From: JACKOD01 sp041591635
GTDB taxonomy: Bacteria > Pseudomonadota > Gammaproteobacteria > Pseudomonadales > Oleiphilaceae
Length of the DNA: 12,237 bases
Reading direction: 5' to 3'
Assembly (NCBI GenBank): GCA_041591635.1
Contig: JBFHRO010000092.1
Coordinates: 1-12,237, forward strand
Positions 6,187 to 12,237 of this stretch are shown here, piece after piece (the first letter of the stretch is position 1; every line of letters begins with the position of its first letter). Position numbers and translations under genes: made by a program. The notes below the pieces were generated by a model. The model saw only the letters and a program-made list of their open reading frames with translations, was not told where the DNA came from and made no database searches.

Positions 6187-7935
6187 ATGCCCCATCGCCA
6201 TCACCTGTTTTCACTGCGCCTTGGCAATGCCCTGCGCGAAAGCTGTATTCAGGAGCCCTACAGCGTCTCGCGCCTGTATCGCGATCTGCTCGCCGGACTG
6301 ACGGTAGGCATTATTGCCATTCCGCTGTCGATGGCCTTGGGGATTGCCAGTGGTGTTTCGCCGCAAAACGGTTTGTACACTGCCATTGTGGCGGGCTTTG
6401 TGATTGCGCTGACCGGCGGCTCCCGGTTCAGCATTTCCGGGCCCACGGCGGCCTTTGTGGTGTTGCTGTTTCCGGTGGCCCAGCAATACGGGCTGGCGGG
6501 CCTGATGGTGGCCACCCTGATGGCAGGCGTGATTCTGATTGGCATGGCGCTGTTGCGTCTGGGGCGTCTGATCGAGTACATCCCCGAGTCGGTCACCCTG
6601 GGCTTTACCGCAGGCATTGCGGTGGTCATTGCCACGTTGCAGATCAAAGACTTTTTTGCCTTGCCCATTGAGGTACTGCCCGAAACCTACATCGAAAAAG
6701 TCGAGCTGCTTGGCCAGACCTTGCCGGCCTTTTCGGGCGCGAGTCTGTGTGTGGGGCTGGTAACATTGGCTACCCTGTTGCTGTGGCCGCGCCTGAATAC
6801 CCGGATTCCGCCCCATTTGCCGGCGGTGGTGGTGAGTTGTGTGCTCGCCTGGGGCCTGGGGGTCGCAGGCTTTGCCGTCGATACCATCGGCACCCGCTTT
6901 ACCTATCTCTTGCCGGATGGGTCGATTGGGCACGGGATTCCACCCGTACTGCCGGCATTTGACTGGCCCTGGCAGCAGGCCGGCCCCGGCGGTGCGCCCA
7001 TGGTCTGGAGCTGGAAGACCATTGAAGGTCTGTTGCCCGCCGCCTTTGCCATTGCCATGCTGGGGGCCATCGAGTCCTTGCTCTGTGCGGTAGTGCTCGA
7101 TGGCATGACCGGGCGGCGCCACAGTGCCAACAGTGAATTATTGGGTCAGGGCCTGGGCAATCTGGTGGCGCCCTTTTTTGGCGGTTTCACGGCCACGGCG
7201 GCGCTGGCCCGTTCGGCAGCCAACGTGCGGGCCGGGGCGCAATCGCCGGTGGCCGGGATGATTCATGCGCTGGTCGTGCTCCTGGCCCTGGTGGGGCTGG
7301 CGCCGCTGTTGTCCTGGTTGCCGATGGCAGGCATGGCCGCCCTGCTGATCATGGTGGCCTGGAACATGAGCGAGGCCCCCAAGGCGGTGCATCTGGTCAA
7401 AACCGCCCCGGGCAGCGATGTGCTGGTGTTTTTCGCCTGCTTTCTCCTTACCGTGCTGTTTGACATGGTCATTGCGATTTCTGTGGGCGTGATTATGGCG
7501 TCTTTGCTGTTTATGAAGGAAATTGCGGCCATGACCAAAGTGACCGACATCAGCTCGCAGCGCAAGCATGTACCCCAGACGCTGCCACCGGGGTGGCAGG
7601 TGTACAAAATCAGCGGCCCTTTGTTTTTTGCCGCGGCCGATCGGGTGTTTGGTGAGCTGGCCTTACTCAGTACCTCGGCCAAAGGGGTAGTGCTCTATAT
7701 GGATGGTGTTTCCATCATGGATGCCGGCGGCCTGGCGGCCATGCAAAAGTTTTTCGCCAGCTGCCAGAAGCAGCAAACCTGCTTGTGGATTTCCGATTTG
7801 CAGTTCCAGCCATTGCGGGCCCTCAAGCGGGCAGGCATTGCGCCACAAGGGGAGCGGCTGCGGTTTTTTCCCACCCTGGAGGCGGCGCTGGAGGCTGTGT
7901 CGGTGCCTTCCGCTGTGGCACCGGATCAGGCTTGA
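6187..7935 (+). CDS. dauA: SulP-family anion/dicarboxylate transporter DauA with STAS domain
   Basis: This 582-residue inner-membrane protein closely matches recalled E. coli DauA (YchM), an aerobic C4-dicarboxylate (succinate) transporter of the SulP/SLC26 family. The transport domain spans roughly residues 30-445 and includes GLTVGIIAIPLSMALGIASG at 37-56, GGSRFSISGPTAAF at 77-90, RLIEYIPESVTLGF at 127-140, MLGAIESLLCAVVLDGMTG at 291-309 and AWNMSEA at 391-397. A cytoplasmic STAS domain covers about 468-575, with SIMDAGGLAAMQ (509-520) at its expected conserved loop. Length and domain order agree with DauA. The gene is divergent from the CDF exporter, and its last 10 bases overlap the convergent MscS gene. 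Family is certain; dicarboxylate as the native substrate is inferred from similarity, and sulfate or bicarbonate transport cannot be excluded. Confidence 0.95.
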   Translation: MPHRHHLFSLRLGNALRESCIQEPYSVSRLYRDLLAGLTVGIIAIPLSMALGIASGVSPQNGLYTAIVAGFVIALTGGSRFSISGPTAAFVVLLFPVAQQYGLAGLMVATLMAGVILIGMALLRLGRLIEYIPESVTLGFTAGIAVVIATLQIKDFFALPIEVLPETYIEKVELLGQTLPAFSGASLCVGLVTLATLLLWPRLNTRIPPHLPAVVVSCVLAWGLGVAGFAVDTIGTRFTYLLPDGSIGHGIPPVLPAFDWPWQQAGPGGAPMVWSWKTIEGLLPAAFAIAMLGAIESLLCAVVLDGMTGRRHSANSELLGQGLGNLVAPFFGGFTATAALARSAANVRAGAQSPVAGMIHALVVLLALVGLAPLLSWLPMAGMAALLIMVAWNMSEAPKAVHLVKTAPGSDVLVFFACFLLTVLFDMVIAISVGVIMASLLFMKEIAAMTKVTDISSQRKHVPQTLPPGWQVYKISGPLFFAAADRVFGELALLSTSAKGVVLYMDGVSIMDAGGLAAMQKFFASCQKQQTCLWISDLQFQPLRALKRAGIAPQGERLRFFPTLEAALEAVSVPSAVAPDQA

Positions 7936-7940
7936 TCTGG
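7921..7940. terminator. Stem-loop over the overlapping stop codons of dauA and the MscS gene
   Basis: CCGGATCA (7921-7928) pairs with TGATCTGG (7933-7940) around the loop GGCT, eight pairs including one G-T. It contains both stop codons and could end or stabilise both convergent transcripts. There is no T-run on either strand, so a terminator role is only possible. Confidence 0.4.
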
Positions 7941-8843
7941 CACTATGATCTGCGCGGGCCGGTGCGCCTCGTCGGAGCGGATATGGATATCCCGCTGGGG
8001 GAAGGGGATTTGAATGTGGCGTGCGCGCAGTTCATCTTCGAGCGCCCACAAATAACGTGCCCGGGTGCGGGCGGGTGAATACATCAGATCGTGGGATACC
8101 CATACCACCAGCTCGAAATCCAGGCTGCTCTCGCCAAAGTTGACCAGCCACACATCGGTGGTGCGCCGGCTGTCTTCGATGGTTCCCGCAATGCTGCGCG
8201 CGGCCGCCAGGGCGGCCTCCCGTACCAGTGACTTGTCACTGCCGTAGGCCACGCCAAAGGGAATGTGCATGCGCCGCATGCGCTCGTCGAAGCTCCAGTT
8301 GGTCACCCGGCCGTTAATGAATTCGGCATTGGGAACTATCACATCCACCAGATCATTGGTGGTGACACGGGTGTAGCGCATGCTGATTTCGTTGACACGC
8401 CCCATGACGCCGGATTCGAGTTCGACAAAATCCCCCACCTTGAGGGTTTTCTCGATCAACAGAATGATGCCGCAGATAAAGTTGCTGACAATGGTTTGCA
8501 GGCCAAATCCGATGCCCACCCCAATGGCCCCGCCCAGGAGCGAGATGGTGGTGAGATCAAAACCCAGATAATTAAGACCCACAAAGGAGCCGGTGATCCA
8601 GACCGTGTAGCGGACGATGCGCGACAGCGCGTAGAAGTTGGAGTTTTTCAGCGAGCCGTCATTGTTTTTCTTTGCGGCCCGGTGCAGCGATGATTCGAGC
8701 ACGCGTGCGAACCACCAGACAAACCCCAGAATGACGATCAGCCCGGTGAGGCGAAACAGGGTGAACTCGTTGGAGCCAATGGTAAACCAGGGCCGGGAGC
8801 CGAAGTTCAGCATGAACTCGTACAAACTGCTGAGGAATTCCAC
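7926..8843 (-). CDS. MscS-family mechanosensitive ion channel (second in operon)
   Basis: This 305-residue inner-membrane channel has hydrophobic segments at about 30-48 and 75-93. The pore-lining helix follows at about 97-130: LGGAIGVGIGFGLQTIVSNF (103-122), with the small-residue pattern of MscS TM3. Then come the beta domain (KVGDFVEL 135-142; DVIVPNAEFINGRVTNW 167-183) and the alpha-beta domain ending in IPFPQRDIHI (279-288), the classic MscS ending. MscS channels open under membrane tension and release solutes during osmotic downshock. The start is GTG, backed by AAAGGAG six bases upstream. It lies 49 bases after the OmpA-type lipoprotein gene with no clear terminator between. It differs widely from the other MscS protein in this operon, so the two are not a recent duplication. 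Confidence 0.93.
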   Translation of the reverse strand: MEFLSSLYEFMLNFGSRPWFTIGSNEFTLFRLTGLIVILGFVWWFARVLESSLHRAAKKNNDGSLKNSNFYALSRIVRYTVWITGSFVGLNYLGFDLTTISLLGGAIGVGIGFGLQTIVSNFICGIILLIEKTLKVGDFVELESGVMGRVNEISMRYTRVTTNDLVDVIVPNAEFINGRVTNWSFDERMRRMHIPFGVAYGSDKSLVREAALAAARSIAGTIEDSRRTTDVWLVNFGESSLDFELVVWVSHDLMYSPARTRARYLWALEDELRARHIQIPFPQRDIHIRSDEAHRPAQIIVPDQA

Positions 8844-8849
8844 GCAAGT

Positions 8850-8856
8850 CTCCTTT
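8850..8856 (-). promoter_or_regulatory. Strong ribosome binding site supporting the GTG start of the downstream MscS gene
   Basis: On the minus strand AAAGGAG lies six bases before the GTG at 8843-8841. This is the best Shine-Dalgarno match in the operon and fixes the non-ATG start. Confidence 0.8.
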
Positions 8857-8892
8857 ATCCGGCCTCACCCATAAAACGGGCTGATCCAAAAC

Positions 8893-10347
8893 CTATTTCG
8901 CGTTCTGGTTGACGATCAGGATCTCAACCCGCCGATTGGCCGTGCGCCCCGCCTCGGTGTCATTGCTGGCAACGGGTCGGTCTTTGCCGTAACCCACGGA
9001 CGACAGGCGTTGCGGGCTGATCTGGCCGACATCGGTAAGAAAACGCACCACCTTGGTGGCCCGGTCTTCGGACAAACGCTGGTTTTTCATGTCGTCACCC
9101 CGGTTGTCGGTGTGTCCCGCCACTATGATGCTGGCCTGGCCAAACTTGCCAATGGTCTGGATGATCTTGTTCAGCAGGGCAAAGTTGGATGACTGGATTT
9201 CGCTTTGCCCGCTGGGAAAATAAAAGCCGTGGGCGCGAATCAGCACGTTATCGCCCTGGCGATAGACCTCGGCCTCGTCTCTGTCAAACAACGCCTGCAC
9301 ATAGGCAAACCGGGCTTCATCTTCGGCCTGTTTGCGCCGGGCTTCTTCGGTCATCAGGCGATTGGCTTCCATTTCGGCTTCTTTCTGCCGCTTGAGTTCG
9401 GCGGCGCTGACCCGCGCCTGTTTCAGGCTGGTGGTCAGTGCAATCTTGTCTTGCACCAGGGTGGCAATGCGGGCCTGCGCCTGTTTGATCATCACTTTGT
9501 TGGGTTCGTTCAGCTCAGTCAGTGTGCCCAATGGCTGCAGCACGGTGCTGAGTTGATCCTGGTACCAGAGAATTTTCTCTTCCTCATCGAAGTCCGAAGC
9601 CTCGAAATGCTTGTGAATCTGGGCAATTGTCATGGCCCGCTGGGTATACCAGAGGCTGCGCTTGGCGTGATTCTCTGCCTTTTCGCGATCGTTACGGTTG
9701 GCATCGAGGGTCGAGAGCGCCAGCTCCAGTTCGTCGCGGGCGATTTTCAGGGTGCGGGGGGCGACATCATCAATGTCATCCTTGAGCGCCAATGCCAGTG
9801 TCTGCTTGGCACGATCAACGGTGTCGCGCTTGAGATTGCTCAGTTCGCTGTCTTCGTACAGTCGCTTGAGGGCGGTCAGCTCGGCTCTGGCCTTGTCTTC
9901 GCGGCCCAGTTCCAGCTGGCGGGCCAGTTTCTGCAGGCTTTCCTCGGCCTGGCGGTAGGTGCGATCCGAGGCCGCGTTGGCGCCTGCCTGAATGGCCCGG
10001 TCACGGGCAATCAGCACGTCTTCGAACACATCTTTGGCGCGGGTGCTCTGGCGCACGGCCGCATCGTAACGCGCTAGCCCTTCCTGGGCCAGTTCGCTGC
10101 CACGGGTGTGATCGGCCTTGGCCCACTTGAGCGCTTCGTCGTAGTTTTTGCGCGCCCCTTCATAGAGGGCTGGCGCCAGGCGGGCCAGTTCGCTGCTCTG
10201 GCTGGACTGGAGTTTGCGTTCCAGCTGTTGCACCTGCGGGTACTTGATGTACATGGCTTCTTCGGTCATGACGGGCGGCTTGGTGCTACAGGCTACAGAC
10301 CCGAGCCCGAGGGCGGAAATGAGGGCGATCTGAGCGAATTTTTGCAT
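8893..10347 (-). CDS. OmpA-family lipoprotein with long helical region (DUF4398-like plus OmpA C-terminal domain)
   Basis: This 484-residue protein begins with a lipoprotein signal peptide: a hydrophobic stretch at 5-19, then the lipobox SVAC with the lipidated Cys20. The next residue is Ser, not Asp, which favours sorting to the outer membrane. Residues about 35-360 are charged, Ala/Leu/Glu/Lys-rich and almost entirely helical, as in DUF4398-type proteins; the stretch 300-355 should form a coiled coil. The C-terminal OmpA domain (about 365-480) contains GHTDNRGD (411-418), NQRLSEDRA (422-430) and GRTANRRVEI (467-476). Asp414 and Arg429 have the same 15-residue spacing as the peptidoglycan-binding Asp and Arg of OmpA. 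It therefore likely links outer membrane and cell wall across a long helical arm. It sits between two MscS genes. Start ATG has AAGGA eight bases upstream; stop is TAG. Confidence 0.9.
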   Translation of the reverse strand: MQKFAQIALISALGLGSVACSTKPPVMTEEAMYIKYPQVQQLERKLQSSQSSELARLAPALYEGARKNYDEALKWAKADHTRGSELAQEGLARYDAAVRQSTRAKDVFEDVLIARDRAIQAGANAASDRTYRQAEESLQKLARQLELGREDKARAELTALKRLYEDSELSNLKRDTVDRAKQTLALALKDDIDDVAPRTLKIARDELELALSTLDANRNDREKAENHAKRSLWYTQRAMTIAQIHKHFEASDFDEEEKILWYQDQLSTVLQPLGTLTELNEPNKVMIKQAQARIATLVQDKIALTTSLKQARVSAAELKRQKEAEMEANRLMTEEARRKQAEDEARFAYVQALFDRDEAEVYRQGDNVLIRAHGFYFPSGQSEIQSSNFALLNKIIQTIGKFGQASIIVAGHTDNRGDDMKNQRLSEDRATKVVRFLTDVGQISPQRLSSVGYGKDRPVASNDTEAGRTANRRVEILIVNQNAK

Positions 10348-10403
10348 GGCGTTATCCTTGCGTCGTGATGATGAATGAAGTCGCGGGCTATCCGGTCAAT
10401 CTG

Positions 10404-11312
10404 TTAGCTGGCCGACGGTGGTGTCGTGGCAGGCAGCCCGCTGCCTGCCTCTGGTACCGCTGCGGGAAGGCGTATTTCCGGTTTGGTCTTGCTGTCTTTA
10501 GCATAGCCTTCCCGGGGCGGGCGCGGAATATTGTAACGGCTGAACAGCTCGGCCACCCGTGTTACCACGTCACTTTGAAAGGCTTTTTCATAGCGCACAT
10601 CCATCACGTAGGCCTTGGCCCGAATCTGCATGGCCAGCCGGTCGGGTAATTGCACTTCATTGATAGCGAAAGCGACGGGCTTACGCAAATAGGCGTACCG
10701 GCTGGTGACTATGGCTTCATGAATGATGGTTTGGGCATGGCGAATGTCGGCATCCAGTGCTACATGAAAATCGCACACTATCATCATGTCCAGCGCACCG
10801 GCATTGCCGCTGGACACCACTTCGGTAATAAAGCGGGCATTGGGAATGGTGACCAGATTATCGTCGAGCGTGTTGAGTTTGACCGAGCGCAAACCAATGC
10901 GCTTGATTTCACCGTAAGTACCATTAAAGCTGACCCGGTCGCCCACCTGAAACGGGCGGTCAAATAACAGAATCACGCCAGCAATGATGGAGGCGGCGAC
11001 GTCCTTGAGAGCAATACCCACGGCCACCGCCGCGCTGCCGCCAATCGCCAGCAGCATTTCCCGGGGCGGGTCGATGATGCCAACGATCACCCAGTAAGTG
11101 CCGGCAAAGTACCAGATGAAGGTGAACATGGTGCCGGTTTGCAAAATGGCAAAGCGGCGCGCCGGCATGCGGGTCATCAGGGAGTTGCAGAATTCCCGCA
11201 CCAGATGATTCACGCCCCACAGGGCAAAGAGGGTAGCCAACAGGGTAAAAATCTTTCCAAGATCCAGCAGTGTTCCCAGTGCCGCAAGGCCTTCGAGCGT
11301 TTTCTGATCCAT
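10404..11312 (-). CDS. MscS-family mechanosensitive ion channel (first in operon)
   Basis: This 302-residue inner-membrane channel has hydrophobic segments at about 18-36 and 60-80. The pore helix region GGSAAVAVGIALKDVAASII (91-110) is followed by AGVILLFDRPFQVGDRVSF, then beta-domain text DDNLVTIPNARFITEVVSSG (150-169). The soluble C-terminal domain is MscS-like up to about 265. Residues 270-302 form a Pro/Ala/Ser-rich, probably disordered tail that standard MscS lacks. It probably gates on membrane tension. The gene follows the ATPase gene by 36 bases and precedes the OmpA-type lipoprotein by 56, all in one direction, so a shared transcript is likely. TTGACC in the 56-base gap could be a -35, but no adequate -10 follows it. 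Confidence 0.93.
   Translation of the reverse strand: MDQKTLEGLAALGTLLDLGKIFTLLATLFALWGVNHLVREFCNSLMTRMPARRFAILQTGTMFTFIWYFAGTYWVIVGIIDPPREMLLAIGGSAAVAVGIALKDVAASIIAGVILLFDRPFQVGDRVSFNGTYGEIKRIGLRSVKLNTLDDNLVTIPNARFITEVVSSGNAGALDMMIVCDFHVALDADIRHAQTIIHEAIVTSRYAYLRKPVAFAINEVQLPDRLAMQIRAKAYVMDVRYEKAFQSDVVTRVAELFSRYNIPRPPREGYAKDSKTKPEIRLPAAVPEAGSGLPATTPPSAS
10428..10449 (-). repeat. Perfect 9-bp stem-loop inside the 3' end of the first MscS gene
   Basis: GGCAGGCAG (10428-10436) and CTGCCTGCC (10441-10449) form an exact nine-pair stem with a four-base loop, within the codons of the Gly/Pro/Ala-rich tail and about 22 bases before the stop. In the mRNA it could slow 3' exonucleases or thin out expression of the two downstream genes. 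No T-run follows it, so it is not an intrinsic terminator. Confidence 0.5.
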
Positions 11313-11348
11313 TCTCTTACCCTGTCGTTAGCTGTTACGCGCTGTCTG

Positions 11349-12237
11349 TTACAGCAGATTCTTCTGTTGCAGTACCTGAAAAAACACCGGCAGCCATACC
11401 AGACGTACATTGAAGCGCTGGCCATCGAGGGTTTCCAGGGTGCCCAGCCCATAGCCATGCTTGAGCGTATGCCGTACCGCCGGCGCGGGAATCCGGGTCA
11501 CCAGACTGACCTGATGAGCCGTCATCGCCCGGTGGCGAATGATGGCGGCGTAGATGAAATAGGCATCGTCGCTGAGCTCGCTGAGCTGGGTGGCCGAAGG
11601 CTTGTGCGGCACGCCGATCTCGATATTGCGCCCGTTGATTTTGCCGGCACTGAGCCAGAGTTCGATGGCATGGCCCGGATTGCCGCCACTTTGCTCCCAG
11701 AGGATGTTGAATATCCGCGAGTCGGTGGCGCGCATGCTGCTGGATTCGCTGCTGGCGGTGGCCGATAACAGCAGTTCGTTATAAGAGAGGCGGTAGCGGC
11801 CGCCTTTGTGGCGTGCCAGCAGCATTTTGCGAATGTCGGCGGGCGACCACTTGGCGACCTTGAACAGCGATCCCGTGTACTGCTCACGCGGAAACGCCGC
11901 GTTGAGGTACTGGCGGGCCGGCGCATGCATGGAAATGATCCAGAAAATGTTGCTGAGGCTCAGATTCAGACAATCGATCATGGCCCGGTAGGCATCGAAC
12001 AGCCCCACTTCTGACAAGAACAGGTTGTGAGCGTTGTCGATCAGGATGAGTTGCGGCTCAAGGCTGGCATCGCGCTCGGTCAGGCCGTGCAGTGACTGTA
12101 CCGCCGGCTCCCCCAGCACCCCCGAGAGCATTTCGAACCAGGCTTTGGTGGCCGGCGTTTTGCGTTCGATGTTGATGGTATGCACCGGGGTTTCGTTCCA
12201 GGTGGCGGCAATGCGCTGCATCAGGGTGGTTTTGCCG
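11349..12237 (-). CDS. AAA-type ATPase with C-terminal winged-helix-like region (N-terminus outside window)
   Basis: The minus-strand frame stays open to the window edge; the edge codons read GKTTL, the end of a Walker A motif, so the internal ATG at 12221 is not the start. About 295 residues are visible. Numbering from that Gly, Walker B is LILIDNAHN near 63-71, with Asp-Asn-Ala-His in place of the usual Asp-Glu. A sensor-1-like stretch (LSNIFWIISMHAPA) follows near 92-105, and SGGNPGHAIELW, a sensor-2-type segment as in Orc/ExeA-like ATPases, lies near 183-194. The last 80 residues look like a winged helix. The substrate is unknown, and DNA binding is only one option. It is followed after 36 bases by an MscS gene, suggesting an ATP-dependent partner of the channel cluster. 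Any domain before Walker A cannot be seen. Confidence 0.82.
   Translation of the reverse strand, partial: GKTTLMQRIAATWNETPVHTINIERKTPATKAWFEMLSGVLGEPAVQSLHGLTERDASLEPQLILIDNAHNLFLSEVGLFDAYRAMIDCLNLSLSNIFWIISMHAPARQYLNAAFPREQYTGSLFKVAKWSPADIRKMLLARHKGGRYRLSYNELLLSATASSESSSMRATDSRIFNILWEQSGGNPGHAIELWLSAGKINGRNIEIGVPHKPSATQLSELSDDAYFIYAAIIRHRAMTAHQVSLVTRIPAPAVRHTLKHGYGLGTLETLDGQRFNVRLVWLPVFFQVLQQKNLL

Noticed and set aside
10348..10403. Promoter in the gap between the first MscS gene and the lipoprotein gene (TTGACC as -35)
   Set aside because: The hexamer at 17 bases distance matches the -10 consensus at only three of six positions.
11341..11356. CTGT...ACAG text in the gap before the first MscS gene as a LexA box
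   Set aside because: The spacing between CTGT and ACAG is five bases, not eight.

Overview
The window reads as a chromosomal segment of a free-living Gammaproteobacterium, probably marine or aquatic. The evidence is GC-rich DNA, closely packed genes with Shine-Dalgarno sites, a close DauA homologue, a SelD-linked FAD oxidoreductase family and OmpA-type envelope proteins. The genus cannot be fixed from the sequence alone. There are ten genes, two of them cut by the window edges. I see no rRNA, tRNA, CRISPR array, transposase or phage gene, and no gene-free stretch longer than 300 bases.

Region 1 (1-3760, plus strand) is an apparent operon. It encodes the C-terminal end of a PhnD-like periplasmic binding protein, a compact ABC ATPase whose start overlaps the PhnD stop, and a permease with two PhnE modules fused in one chain. 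The last gene is an FAD/NAD(P) oxidoreductase of the family that is fused to selenide, water dikinase (SelD) in many bacteria. That pairing suggests uptake of a selenium oxyanion rather than phosphonate, but no SelD, SelU or C-P lyase gene is visible, so the substrate is inferred.

Region 2 (3785-6014, minus strand) holds three small membrane-protein genes in one direction: a CDF-type metal exporter, a YdjM-type membrane-bound putative metal-dependent hydrolase, and a divergent bestrophin-like channel. The exporter promoter has a 20-base spacer filled by a dyad, the layout used by MerR-family metal sensors. No MerR gene is present in the window.

Region 3 (6187-7935, plus strand) is dauA, a SulP transporter with a C-terminal STAS domain. 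It is divergent from the CDF gene across a 172-base regulatory region.

Region 4 (7926-12237, minus strand) looks like a four-gene operon. In transcription order it encodes an AAA-type ATPase with a C-terminal winged-helix-like region (N-terminus cut), an MscS channel, an outer-membrane lipoprotein with a long helical region and an OmpA peptidoglycan-binding domain, and a second, unlike MscS channel. It is the best candidate here for an undescribed system: two mechanosensitive channels, a cell-wall-anchored lipoprotein and a nucleotide-dependent switch in one transcription unit. Its last gene overlaps the end of dauA by 10 bases, inside a small hairpin that encodes the same four residues on both strands.
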